This document shows positions 1-9,299 of a DNA stretch of 64,000 bases, piece after piece. Below the pieces are notes generated by a model. The model searched no databases. It was not told where the DNA came from and saw nothing but the letters and a program-made list of their open reading frames with translations. The position numbers and the translations under genes are program-made. Source of the stretch: Reyranella humidisoli (lineage in GTDB: Bacteria; Pseudomonadota; Alphaproteobacteria; Reyranellales; Reyranellaceae); the NCBI RefSeq assembly GCF_019039055.1, contig NZ_JAHOPB010000001.1, forward strand, positions 2,888,001 through 2,952,000, read 5' to 3'. Each line of letters opens with the position of its first letter. Position 1 is the stretch's first letter.

Positions 1-111
1 CTGCTCGGTGCGGTCGACCTCGGCGGCGCGGGCGGCGACGGGGCCGGCGGCGAGTTCGCGGGCGCGGGCCTGCAGGGCGAGCTGATCAGGGGACAGGGCG
101 GACGGGTTCAT
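1..111 (-). CDS. Acyl-CoA dehydrogenase, N-terminal fragment (cut by window edge)
   Basis: The first 37 codons of a minus-strand gene start at ATG 111 and run off the left edge. The peptide begins MNPSALSPDQLALQARARE and continues with an Ala/Arg-rich helix ending VDRTEQ. This resembles the N-terminal helix of FAD acyl-CoA dehydrogenases, where 'L...A..A....PVAAEVDRTEQ.P' precedes the substrate domain. No catalytic residues are visible. It lies 12 bases downstream of the cyclase gene on the same strand and may be cotranscribed with it. The call rests only on the N-terminal pattern. Confidence 0.6.
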   Translation of the reverse strand, partial: MNPSALSPDQLALQARARELAAGPVAARAAEVDRTEQ

Positions 112-123
112 GGACGGCGGACC

Positions 124-1665
124 TCAGACGGCATCGATGGTGAAGATGGCGAGCGACGCGCTGCGGCCGCGGACGGCGGTGCTGCCCAGCGGCTTGAACA
201 CGAACTCGGTGCCGCAGCCGGCGCGCGTCGTCTCCGACAGCAGAATGCTCGTGCCGTGATCCTTGTTCAACTTCTCAAGCCGCGCGGCCAGGTTCACGGT
301 GTCGCCTAGCAATGTGAAGCTGAGCCGCTGGCCGGCGCCAACCGATCCGCCGATGACCGCGCCGGTGCTGATCCCGATGCGGGTGACGAACGGCACCCTG
401 GCTTCGCCGAAGAGGCGGCCCGTGACGGCGCGCTGGATGTCGACGGACGCGCGGATGGCGGCCGCCGCGTGGCCTGGGCAGGCGAGCGGCATGTTGAAGG
501 AGGCGAAGAGACCGTCACCGATGAACGTGTTCACCACGCCGCCGTGCGCGCGGATGGGAGCGAGCACGGTTTCCAGATACTCGTTGAGCGCGCCGATGAG
601 ATGGTCCGGCGGCAGGGTCTCGGCAATCGTCGTGAAGCCGGAGACGTCGGTGAACAGGATCGTGGCCTCGCGCGTCTCGCCGGCCAGCACGCCGTCGCCG
701 CCGCGCTGCAGGATGGTCGAAGCCACGCTCTCGTCGACATAGCGTCCGAACGTCTCGCGGATCCGCTCGCGCTCGCGCAGTCCCTCGACCATGGTGTTGA
801 ACTGGCCTGTCAATTCCCCGACCTCGTCGTTGGAGGTGACGGGAACGCGCACCGACATGTCGCCCTGCGCGACCGCCGACATCGCACTCGACAGGATGCG
901 GATGGGACGTAGCAGCGATCTTCCGATGAAGTAGACCGACACGGCCACACCCATCAGAGAGATGACGACGTCGGTCGCGATCTCGAACTGCAGCTTCACG
1001 CCTTCATAGGAAAAGAGATCGATGATGACGGCGGTCATCGGCGCCAGAGAGATCACCAGCAGGGCGATCCCGAGCTTCAGCCGGTAGCGGCCGAAGAACA
1101 GCGACAGGTTGTGGCCGCTGCGCTCGAAGATGTAGGCGCAAAGACTGCCGAGATAGTCGCTTATGACGAAATAGATGTAGGTGAAGTAGAAGAGCGGGAG
1201 CAGGACGCAGAGCGCGATGGCATCGGCCAGCGTCTGCGTGGGCAGCCCCTGCAGCGTGGCATCGGGCCAGAGGAACGGCGCTGCCACCCGGAACCCCACC
1301 ATCACCATCGCGAGGAGGGCGACGCGCGCGGCCGTCAGGACCGGCAGCTGGGTGAGCCGGCGCTGCGCCTCTTCGAACGAGCGCTGCCCGGCCAGATACT
1401 CTTCGATCGGGTCGAACAGGCGCCGGCAGACCAGGTAGTTGATCCCGACGAGAAGGAAGAGCCCCACCGCCATCGAGCGCGGCGCATAGGACCAGGCATT
1501 GGCGAAGACCACGAAGACCGACGTGAAGATGATATCGACGCCGGCGGCCGAAACGGTGCGCAGCAGGTAGCGGCGGCGCAGCCCGGCGATCTCCGCCGGG
1601 CTGGCGATGGCGGGCGCGTCGCCGGCCGCGGTCACGGTCACGGGGGCCGTAACTGCGGCCGTCAC
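124..1665 (-). CDS. Membrane class III adenylate/guanylate cyclase with HAMP domain (second of a tandem pair)
   Basis: Predicted 513-residue inner-membrane nucleotide cyclase. Several hydrophobic segments lie in residues about 40-250, a HAMP linker about 250-303 (RPIRILSS...VPVTSNDEVGEL), and a class III catalytic domain about 333-513. Metal-binding aspartates are D340 (LFTDVSGF) and D384 (FIGDGLF). The transition-state motif GDTVNLAARLE is intact. The position that is Lys in canonical adenylate cyclases (two residues before IGD) is Thr380. I chose the GTG at 1665 because it overlaps the stop of the upstream cyclase as GTGA, implying translational coupling; another in-frame GTG lies a few codons on. 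The two cyclases share architecture but are clearly diverged. The product could be cAMP or cGMP; sequence alone does not settle this. Confidence 0.88.
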   Translation of the reverse strand: MTAAVTAPVTVTAAGDAPAIASPAEIAGLRRRYLLRTVSAAGVDIIFTSVFVVFANAWSYAPRSMAVGLFLLVGINYLVCRRLFDPIEEYLAGQRSFEEAQRRLTQLPVLTAARVALLAMVMVGFRVAAPFLWPDATLQGLPTQTLADAIALCVLLPLFYFTYIYFVISDYLGSLCAYIFERSGHNLSLFFGRYRLKLGIALLVISLAPMTAVIIDLFSYEGVKLQFEIATDVVISLMGVAVSVYFIGRSLLRPIRILSSAMSAVAQGDMSVRVPVTSNDEVGELTGQFNTMVEGLRERERIRETFGRYVDESVASTILQRGGDGVLAGETREATILFTDVSGFTTIAETLPPDHLIGALNEYLETVLAPIRAHGGVVNTFIGDGLFASFNMPLACPGHAAAAIRASVDIQRAVTGRLFGEARVPFVTRIGISTGAVIGGSVGAGQRLSFTLLGDTVNLAARLEKLNKDHGTSILLSETTRAGCGTEFVFKPLGSTAVRGRSASLAIFTIDAV

Positions 1666-3164
1666 TGGGGCAGTCCCACGCGATACACCACGACACCGTC
1701 GTGATGGCCGCGCACGTCGGTGGTCCCGAGCCGCTCGCAGAAGCCCTGGGCGCCGGCGGCCACGACCGTGCTTTCGGCGGCGAGGATGCGGGTGCCGAAC
1801 TTCTTGTTGAGCTGCTCGATCCGCGAGGCCACGTTCACCGCGTCCCCCAGCAGCGTGTAGCTGAGGCGATTGTCCGTCCCGATGGTGACGCCGATCACCG
1901 GGCCGGTGTTGAGGCCGATGCGGGTGTGCAGGACCTGGCCGTGGGCGAAGCGGGCCTCGGCCAGCGCCGCCTGGATGTCCAGCGCCGCGGCGATCGCGGC
2001 CGCGGCGTGGTTCGCCAGGGGCCGTGGCAGGTTGAAACTCGCGAACAGACCGTCGCCGATGAAGTTGTTCACGATGCCGCCATGGCGCTGGATCACCGGG
2101 ACGACGGTGCGGAGATAGGCATTCAGCACTTCGGCGACGTCGGTGGGCTCCAGGCTCTCCGACAGGCTGGTGAAGCCCGCGATGTCGGTGAACATCAGCG
2201 TCGCCTCCGCGGTGGTGTCGATGCTGCGGCCGGTATTGCCCCGGTTGGACAGGATCGACGTGGCGACCGTTTCGCTGACATACTTGCCGAATGTGTCGCG
2301 CAGATAGGCCTTCTCGGCGAGACCCTCGACCATCAGGTTGAAACGGCTGGCGGCATGGCCCAGCTCGTCGTTGGACGTCACCGGCAATCGCACCGTGTAG
2401 TCGTTGTCGGCGACGCGGCGCAGGCCGCCGTCCAGCCGCGTGATCGGCCGCGTCAGCGCCTCGGAAACCCAGTAATACATGAAGATCGCGCCGACCGCCG
2501 ATGTCGCGATGTCGGACGTGACTTCGCGGACAAGGCGGTCGCCGGAATAGCTCATCACGTCGGCGATCATCAGGACCATGGTCGAGAAGGTGACGAACAG
2601 CAGCGCCATCGCGACCTTGCGGCTGAAACGGCCCTTGAAGTGCGAAATGTTGACGCCGCGCGCGCGGAAGAGCTGCTGGCACAGATGGTCGAGGTAGGCG
2701 GCGACCATGAAGAAGGTCAGCACGACGACGAAGCCGGTGCCGACCGTCAGGTTGGCGATGACGTCCGGCCAGGCTACCTGCTGCAGCGTGGCGCCGAAGG
2801 TGATGTCCAGACGATGGGACAGGAGGCGGACGGCCATCATCGGCGCGTACATCACGCCGATCACGAAGGCCGAATGGCGTGGCAGCCGCGACAGTTGGAA
2901 CTCGATGTCGGCGAATACGGCGCGGCCTTCGATGAAATGCCGGATCGGCCGGATCAGCAGCCAGGCCCCGAGACCCACGCCACCCACGAGGAACAGGGCC
3001 GAGATCGCCAGCGACGGCAGGAAGACCTGCGGTGCCTCGTTCAGGGCGCTGTAGACGACGAGCGTGAACAGGTCGATCAGGAACGGCACCGACATCGCGA
3101 AGTAGTAGCGATGCACGAGGCTGGCGGGCACCGCTGCCGGTGCCGCGTCGGTCGATGCGGTCAT
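1662..3164 (-). CDS. Membrane class III adenylate/guanylate cyclase with HAMP domain (first of a tandem pair)
   Basis: 500 residues from ATG 3164. Hydrophobic segments lie at about 22-40, 48-72, 98-114, 138-158, 184-202 and 217-233. A HAMP domain covers about 234-290 (TRPITRLDGG...PVTSNDELGH) and a class III cyclase domain 320-500. Metal aspartates are D327 (MFTDIAGFT) and D371 (FIGDGLF), followed by LLGDAVNVASRIE. The usual purine-selecting Lys is Asn367. It is the upstream partner of the next cyclase (GTGA overlap). The N-terminal membrane region probably senses something, but no known sensor domain is recognisable. No clear Shine-Dalgarno precedes the ATG, although the reading frame and domains are unambiguous. 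Confidence 0.88.
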   Translation of the reverse strand: MTASTDAAPAAVPASLVHRYYFAMSVPFLIDLFTLVVYSALNEAPQVFLPSLAISALFLVGGVGLGAWLLIRPIRHFIEGRAVFADIEFQLSRLPRHSAFVIGVMYAPMMAVRLLSHRLDITFGATLQQVAWPDVIANLTVGTGFVVVLTFFMVAAYLDHLCQQLFRARGVNISHFKGRFSRKVAMALLFVTFSTMVLMIADVMSYSGDRLVREVTSDIATSAVGAIFMYYWVSEALTRPITRLDGGLRRVADNDYTVRLPVTSNDELGHAASRFNLMVEGLAEKAYLRDTFGKYVSETVATSILSNRGNTGRSIDTTAEATLMFTDIAGFTSLSESLEPTDVAEVLNAYLRTVVPVIQRHGGIVNNFIGDGLFASFNLPRPLANHAAAAIAAALDIQAALAEARFAHGQVLHTRIGLNTGPVIGVTIGTDNRLSYTLLGDAVNVASRIEQLNKKFGTRILAAESTVVAAGAQGFCERLGTTDVRGHHDGVVVYRVGLPQ

Positions 3165-3225
3165 GCGCCGGATATAATGCGGATCGGGGCGGAGCGGAAT
3201 GCCCCGCCCGCCGCAGTGGCCCGGC

Positions 3226-4317
3226 TCAGGCCGTCAGTTCACGCGCGGTGATGCGGTACTTGAACTTGTCGGGATCAAGCGAATCCAGGAAGCCCGCCCG
3301 GTTCTCGGCCTGTGGGTACATGAAAAAGGCGATCGGATCCTCCTTCGAGCCCGGCAGCTTCACGTCGTGCGCCACGTTGTAGGCGAGCCAGTTGCCCTCC
3401 CAGGAACCGAACAGCGCCCGCCGCGCCGCGACCACCTTCGGGTCGGTCATGGCGAGGTTGGTCGGCGGTTCCTCCAGCACGACCTTGCGCACGTCGGCCG
3501 GGTCGACCGGCGTCCAGCCCGAGCCCGTGAGCCAGACCTCGGCACGGCAATGCTGCGCCTTGGACACGACCTCGGAGCCGGCACCCAGCGCCTTGAAGCC
3601 GAATTCCGACGGCATGACGCGGATGCCGTAGACGTCGCGCGCCGGCAGGCCGACCGAGCGGGCGAGGCCGACATAGAGCGCGTTCAGGTCGGCACACTTG
3701 CCGTTCAGGTTGCCGGTCCGGATCATCGTCGTGATGTCGCCGACGCCGCAGCCCAGCGTCTTGGCATTGCGGAACGTGTTCTCGACCACCCAGTCGTATA
3801 TCGCGCGTGCTTTCGCGACGTCACCCTGCTTGCCGCGTACGATTTCCTCAGCCGTTTCCTTCACCAGCCCATCGGTCGGCAGGAAGGTGGTCGGCATCAG
3901 GTTCAGCTTGCGCTCGGCGTCGCTGAGCGGTGCGGTATTGCCCTTGCCTGGTACCACCGACCGGTTCTGCGCCTGGACCTGCGCCACGACCTCGATCATG
4001 GGCGACTGCTGGTCGCCCGACCATTCGACCCTCAGCATCTCCGCGCCGTACTTGGGATCGCGCACCCGTTCGGCAACACGCGCGTTGCCGGTCCAGGTGA
4101 CGGTGCCCGGGCGCTGCCAATCCGGCGCCTCGAAGGTCGGCAGCGGGATCCACGCCTTGTTGGCGCCGGCTGTCGGCTCGACGCGCGTCGTCAGCACGTA
4201 GGTGCGCCAGCCCTTCGGCACCGGCGCGTAGGTCGCGGCATGCGCCGACGCGAGGCGCGGCGCGAGACCGAGGGCGCCGGCGGCGAGGCCGGCCTTGAGC
4301 ATGTCACGACGATTCAT
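3226..4317 (-). CDS. Exported transglutaminase-like (Cys-His-Asp) protein
   Basis: 363 residues starting MNRRDMLKAG, a twin-arginine type signal sequence (R3-R4, then a hydrophobic stretch to about residue 27), so probably exported by Tat. The transglutaminase-like core covers about 165-280 with the expected triad: C208 in NGKCADLN, H256 in QHCRAEVW and D272 in PVDPAD. Proteins of this superfamily act as peptidases or amidases as often as crosslinking enzymes, so the substrate is unknown. ATG 4317 is chosen because GGGGAG lies about 8 bases upstream and the Tat motif begins there; the open frame extends further upstream but without a signal-like start. The C-terminal 80 residues contain no motif I recognise. 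It sits alone between the cyclases and the liv operon, same strand. Confidence 0.82.
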   Translation of the reverse strand: MNRRDMLKAGLAAGALGLAPRLASAHAATYAPVPKGWRTYVLTTRVEPTAGANKAWIPLPTFEAPDWQRPGTVTWTGNARVAERVRDPKYGAEMLRVEWSGDQQSPMIEVVAQVQAQNRSVVPGKGNTAPLSDAERKLNLMPTTFLPTDGLVKETAEEIVRGKQGDVAKARAIYDWVVENTFRNAKTLGCGVGDITTMIRTGNLNGKCADLNALYVGLARSVGLPARDVYGIRVMPSEFGFKALGAGSEVVSKAQHCRAEVWLTGSGWTPVDPADVRKVVLEEPPTNLAMTDPKVVAARRALFGSWEGNWLAYNVAHDVKLPGSKEDPIAFFMYPQAENRAGFLDSLDPDKFKYRITARELTA

Positions 4318-4473
4318 TTCGCAATCTCCCCATGGGCAAAAATATGCCGGGGAGGGAGGTCGTCCCGTCGTCGGGAGGAGCCACATCCATCCCGGACCAA
4401 TCCGCGTCGCACGCGACAGCGGTGAGTACCGGAAGGCACAGGATTGCAACGGCCTGCGGCGCTCGTCAACGCC

Positions 4474-5186
<713 letters not shown>

Positions 5187-5190
<4 letters not shown>

Positions 5191-5918
5191 GCCGGTTCCG
5201 GCTCGCCGAGATAGACGTCGAGCACGGCCTGGTGGCGTGCGATCTCGGCCGGCGTGCCCTCGGCGATCTTCTCGCCGTAGCTCACCACCACGATGTTGGA
5301 CGCCAGCGCCATGACGGCGCGCATCACATGCTCGATCAGCAGGATGGTGAGGCCGGTGCGCCGGTTGAGGTCCTGCAGGAAGGCGACCATCACGTCGATC
5401 TCGGTGGGCCGCAGTCCCGCCATCACCTCGTCGAGCAGCAGGAGCTTCGGCTCGGTGGCGAGCGCCCGCGCGACCTCGAGCCGCTTGCGATCCGGCAGAG
5501 TGAGGCTCTCCGCCGCCTGGTGACGCCGGTCGTGCAGGCCGAGCTGCATCAGGATGTCGGCGGCGTAGGCGCGCGCGTCGGGCAGGGCGTGCCGGCGATG
5601 CAACGCGCCCACCGTGACGTTCTCCAGCACGCTCAGCCCCTTGAACGGCTTCACGATCTGGAAGGTACGGCCGACGCCGGCGTCGCAGGCGAGATCCGGG
5701 CGCAGCCCCGAAATCAGTTTTCCGTCGAGGCGCACGCTCCCGGCGTCCGGCCGATAGACGCCCGCGATCATGTTGAAGATGGTGGTCTTGCCCGCGCCGT
5801 TCGGGCCGATGAGGGCGTTGATGGCGCCGGCCGGAACGTCGAACGAAACGTCGTGCACGGCGCGCAGGCCCCGGAAGCTCTTGCCGATGCCGTCCAGTTC
5901 GAGCCGCGCGCCGCTCAT
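5187..5918 (-). CDS. livG: Branched-chain amino acid-type ABC transporter ATPase LivG
   Basis: 243 residues from ATG 5918, which overlaps the livM stop by 4 bases. Walker A is GPNGAGKTT near residue 40, and Walker B is KLLLLDEVMAGL. The signature motif is atypical: LTLPDRKRLEVARA, where LivG usually has a Gly-containing LPYG..RRLE; this variant is recurrent in a LivG subfamily, so I regard the protein as functional. The C-terminal extension (VSYGEKIAEGTP... to the end) matches the LivG C-terminal tail. It forms the ATPase pair with LivF at the cytoplasmic face of the LivH/LivM permease. Confidence 0.9.
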
Positions 5919-6913
5919 CGGCGCTTCTCCCCGAAGCCGAGGCGTTCGGCGATCCAGGGCCAGACGCCGGCCGGGCGGTACATCACAATCACCAGCAGCG
6001 CGAGGCCGTAGAAAATCTGCTTCAGGCCTGAGACGTGGAAGACTTCGCTCAGGTCGGTGAAGATCTCGCCGAGGCCGGTCAGCACCACGGCGCCGACGAT
6101 GGGACCGAACAGCGTGCCCAGCCCGCCGATGATCGGCGCCAGGGTGAACTCGATCGACCGGCCCATGGCGAAGGCGGTCTCCGGAAAGAGGTTGTTGTAG
6201 TAGAAGGCGTTCCAGACGCCGGCCAGCGCCGTCAGCGCCGCCGAGATCACGATCGCGATCATCTTGCAGCGCAGGACCGGCACGCCGACCGCCTGCGCCG
6301 CTTCCGGGTCTTCGCGGATGGCCAGCCAGCAGCGGCCGAGCCGGCTTTCCAGCAGGGCGCGGCACAGGATGAAGGCGCCGACCGCCAGTGCCAGGATCAC
6401 ATAGTAGAAGAGAAGCGGCCCGCCGCGCAGGTTCAGGATGTCGGAACTGGCATCGACCTTGAGGAAGAGGCCGCCCGAGCCGCCCGCCCAGCCCCAGTGA
6501 TCGAAGGCGATGCGGGTGAACTCGCTGAAGGCGATCGTCAGCAGCGCGAAGTAGACGCCGGCCAGCGAGAAACGGAAGCCGAGATAGCCGACGATCGACC
6601 CTGCGGCGACAGCGGCTGCGACCGCGACGAACACGCCGGCCCATGGGCCGATGCCGTAGTGGAAGAAAAGCCCGGCAGCGATATAGCCGCCCACGCCGGC
6701 ATAGAGCGCGTGCCCGAGCGAGAGCTGCCCCGCGAAGCCCATCATGATGTTCCAGGCTTGGCCCACGAAGGCGAAATAGAGGACCAGGATCAGGACCGAC
6801 AGGCCGTATTTGCCGAGCAGCGCCGGCGCCACCAGCAGGAGTGCGAGCAGCAGGCCGAGGCCCCAGAGTGCGCGGGCCGGTACGCCGTCGGTGAGGCGCG
6901 CGAGGAAGCTCAC
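5915..6913 (-). CDS. livM: Branched-chain amino acid-type ABC transporter permease LivM
   Basis: 332-residue polytopic membrane protein with about eight hydrophobic segments. The LivM hallmark AWNIMMGFAGQLSLGHALY lies near residues 53-71, and the late 'GGLGTLFGPIVGAVV' coupling region is present. It overlaps livG by ATGA and begins 10 bases after the livH stop. The N-terminus is short and without a signal peptide, as usual. It pairs with LivH to form the translocation channel. Confidence 0.9.
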   Translation of the reverse strand: MSFLARLTDGVPARALWGLGLLLALLLVAPALLGKYGLSVLILVLYFAFVGQAWNIMMGFAGQLSLGHALYAGVGGYIAAGLFFHYGIGPWAGVFVAVAAAVAAGSIVGYLGFRFSLAGVYFALLTIAFSEFTRIAFDHWGWAGGSGGLFLKVDASSDILNLRGGPLLFYYVILALAVGAFILCRALLESRLGRCWLAIREDPEAAQAVGVPVLRCKMIAIVISAALTALAGVWNAFYYNNLFPETAFAMGRSIEFTLAPIIGGLGTLFGPIVGAVVLTGLGEIFTDLSEVFHVSGLKQIFYGLALLVIVMYRPAGVWPWIAERLGFGEKRR

Positions 6914-6923
6914 GATGCGCTCC

Positions 6924-7805
6924 TCATGGGCCGCTCTTGCCGAACAGGCCCTGCGGCCGCAGCAGCAGCACCAGGATCAGGATGCCGAAGCTGACCATGC
7001 TCTTCAGCGACGGCTGGAGCAGGAGGCCTGCGACCGCTTCGCTGACGCCGATGAGGAGACCTCCTGCCAGCGCACCGGTCATGCTGCCCAGTCCGCCCAC
7101 GATCACGATGACGAAGGCGAGCAGCGTGTATTCGGCGGCGAGGAAGGGTGTCACCGGAATGATGGTGATCATCAACGCGCCGGCCGCGCCGACACAGGCG
7201 GCGCCGACACCGAAGGTGAAGGCGTAGAGCCGCCGCACATCGAGACCCACGACCAGGGCGCCGAGATTGTTGTCGGCGGCGGCGCGGATCGACTTGCCGG
7301 TGCGGGTGCGGGTGAAGAAGAGCCACAGCAGGCCGGCGATCACCACCGCGGTGAGGGCGGCATGCACGCGGACCGCGTCGAAGACGAAGGGACCGAGTTC
7401 GTAGGAATCGAACTGCGAGTCCATCTGCACGCCGCGCGAGTCCGGGCCTGCTATCACCAGGCAGGCATTGACCAGCAGGATGGCGATGGCGAGCAGCAGC
7501 AGGAACTGCTGGTGCTCGGGCCGGCCGATGAAGGGCGAGATCACGGCGCGCTGCAGCGCATAGCCCGCGCCGAAGAACAGCAGGGCGATCAGCGGCAGGC
7601 TCAGCATCGGCGAGAGCTGCAGGTATTCGAAGCCCATCCAGGCGAGATACATGCCCACGACCATGATCTCGCCGTGCGCGAAGTTGACCACGCGCATGAC
7701 GCCGAAGATCACCGACAGTCCGAGCGCCATCAGCCCGTAGACCATGCCGGTCAACAGGCCCTTGGTGATCGCCTGGGCGAGCGAGAGAAGAAAGTCGGCG
7801 GTCAT
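6924..7805 (-). CDS. livH: Branched-chain amino acid-type ABC transporter permease LivH
   Basis: 293 residues from ATG 7805 (MTADFLLSLAQAI). About eight hydrophobic segments are present, with the family pattern VYGLMALGLSVIFGVMRVVN followed by FAHGEIMVVG, and the C-terminal GGLGSMTGALAGGLLIGV. The frame stays open upstream into the palindromic repeat (7854-7955), but those residues encode only the repeat (VIPNEVRDPS), so the internal ATG is taken as the start. The palindrome separates this gene from livK, and the first permease gene may therefore be expressed at a lower level than the binding protein. Confidence 0.88.
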   Translation of the reverse strand: MTADFLLSLAQAITKGLLTGMVYGLMALGLSVIFGVMRVVNFAHGEIMVVGMYLAWMGFEYLQLSPMLSLPLIALLFFGAGYALQRAVISPFIGRPEHQQFLLLLAIAILLVNACLVIAGPDSRGVQMDSQFDSYELGPFVFDAVRVHAALTAVVIAGLLWLFFTRTRTGKSIRAAADNNLGALVVGLDVRRLYAFTFGVGAACVGAAGALMITIIPVTPFLAAEYTLLAFVIVIVGGLGSMTGALAGGLLIGVSEAVAGLLLQPSLKSMVSFGILILVLLLRPQGLFGKSGP

Positions 7806-7853
7806 CGGCTCATGGTCTTCGCCTGCGCGGCGGGTCGGCAATTCCCATACGAC

Positions 7854-7955
7854 TGAAGGATCCCTCACTTCGTTCGGGATGACACTGTGCTTGCATCGGC
7901 GCACTGCGCCAACATCGACAATGGTGTCATCCCGAACGAAGCGAGGGATCCTTCA
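7854..7955. repeat. Large inverted repeat in livK-livH gap (dispersed palindrome, copy 1)
   Basis: Two arms of 32 bases (7854-7885 and 7924-7955) are reverse complements with one mismatch around a 38-base centre. The arms contain the GGGATGACAC/GTGTCATCCC core. Read through on either strand they give the well-known spurious peptide pattern VIPNEVRDPS. Two related palindromes occur at 14819-14904 and 62423-62536. Transcribed from livK, it would fold into a very stable hairpin directly after the binding-protein gene, as REP elements do downstream of malE; that role is inference. Confidence 0.9.
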
Positions 7956-7975
7956 TTTTCACTCAAAACGCAGTG

Positions 7976-9226
7976 TCAGGTGCGGCGCTTGTCGTTCCAC
8001 GGCGGCATCGGGAAGACCAGCGGGGCGGCAGCCGATTCGAGCGGCAGCACGACCGTGGGCTTGCGCTTCAGGTTCTCGACCGCCGTGGCCTTGATGTTGA
8101 CGTTCTGGCCCTTGGCGTCGAACTGGATCGGACCGCCCACCATGACGTGCTGGTCGATCTTGATCTTGCGCAGCGCCTCCATCAGGTCGCCCGGCTTGGT
8201 CGACTTGGCGGCGAGCCAGGCCTGGGCGGCGATCAGGATACCCTCGAAGGTGAAGCCGCCGTTCAGATCGAGCTGGTCGTTGGGATACTTCGCGGCGTGG
8301 CGCTTCTCGAGGGCGGCCGTCATCGTCGACTTCGGGTCGAGCCACGGCACGTTCGAAATCATGTACTCGCCGTACTTGCCCATGGTCTTCAGGAAGTCCT
8401 GCTCGTAGAGGCCGGGCGCGCCGGGGTTCAGGACGCCCATCGGCTCCCAGCGCTGCTTCACCATCTCCTGGACCAGCAGCTTGGCGTCGTTCAGGCGGCT
8501 CACCGGCAGGAGTAGCTCAGCCTTGGTGGCCTTGGCCTTGGCGACCTCGACGGAGAGATCCTTGGCCGCAACGTCGTAGCTGATCGTGTCGACCAGCTCG
8601 TAGGGCATGTCGAGCTTGGGAAAGAGCGCCTTGATGCCGTTGATCATGGCCGTGCCGAACGTGTCGTTCACGCTCATCAGCACGGCGGTCTTCGGTGTCT
8701 TGCCCGAGACCTTGAAGATTTCCTTGTGCAGGGCCAGCGCGCCGGTGATGAGCATCGGCGCCGTCGGGAAATTGCGCACGACGAACTTGTAGCCCTGCTC
8801 GGTGATCTGCGGCGCGGCTGCGATGTTGACCACCAGCGGCACGCCGCGCTGCTCGCAGACCTGCGCGATGGCGATGGTCTGGCCGGAATCGAAGGCGCCG
8901 ACCAGGATATGGCATCCCGCGTCGATCGCCTTCTCGGCCTGGGTGCGGGCGACGTCCGGCTTGGTCTCGGTATCGTAGTTCACGATGTCGAGCTTCACCG
9001 GCAGCTTCATGTCGGCGAACACGTCGTTCGCCACATCGGCGCCGCGCTTGCAGGCCTGGCCGATCTGCGCCTGCAGGCCGGAGGTCGGCAGCAACAGGCC
9101 GACCTTCAGGTTGGCCGGCGCACCCTGGGCGAAGGCTTCGCGCAGCGGGAGCGGGGCGCCGAGCAGGGCAGCTCCCGCAAGAGTAGTCTGGCCGAGGCGA
9201 CGGCGGGTGAAGTTGCGGCCGGTCAT
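7976..9226 (-). CDS. livK: Branched-chain amino acid-type ABC substrate-binding protein
   Basis: 416 residues with a Tat-like/Sec signal (NFTRRRLGQTTLAGAALLG, cleavage near AFAQG, residue about 34). The mature part is a Leu/Ile/Val-binding fold (periplasmic binding protein type 6): it starts with LKVGLLLPTSGLQAQIG and has the GADVANDV and ILVGAFDSGQTIAIAQVCE segments of that family. ATG 9226 is preceded by AGGGAGGAG at a good distance. It is the first gene of the liv operon and is divergent from the uraD-uraH fusion across 73 bases. That proximity hints at a nitrogen-compound substrate but does not prove it. Confidence 0.88.
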   Translation of the reverse strand: MTGRNFTRRRLGQTTLAGAALLGAPLPLREAFAQGAPANLKVGLLLPTSGLQAQIGQACKRGADVANDVFADMKLPVKLDIVNYDTETKPDVARTQAEKAIDAGCHILVGAFDSGQTIAIAQVCEQRGVPLVVNIAAAPQITEQGYKFVVRNFPTAPMLITGALALHKEIFKVSGKTPKTAVLMSVNDTFGTAMINGIKALFPKLDMPYELVDTISYDVAAKDLSVEVAKAKATKAELLLPVSRLNDAKLLVQEMVKQRWEPMGVLNPGAPGLYEQDFLKTMGKYGEYMISNVPWLDPKSTMTAALEKRHAAKYPNDQLDLNGGFTFEGILIAAQAWLAAKSTKPGDLMEALRKIKIDQHVMVGGPIQFDAKGQNVNIKATAVENLKRKPTVVLPLESAAAPLVFPMPPWNDKRRT

Positions 9227-9299
9227 TGCGGCTCCTCCCTATGGATTTTGCTAGGGCGGACTATAGAGGCGGTCCCGGGGGCATGCTAGGTGGGCCGGC

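Noticed and set aside
124..2682. One 852-codon open frame across both cyclases
   Set aside because: Its first half runs in the wrong frame through the coding sequence at 1662-3164, giving Arg/His-rich low-quality sequence. The real start is the GTG at 1665.
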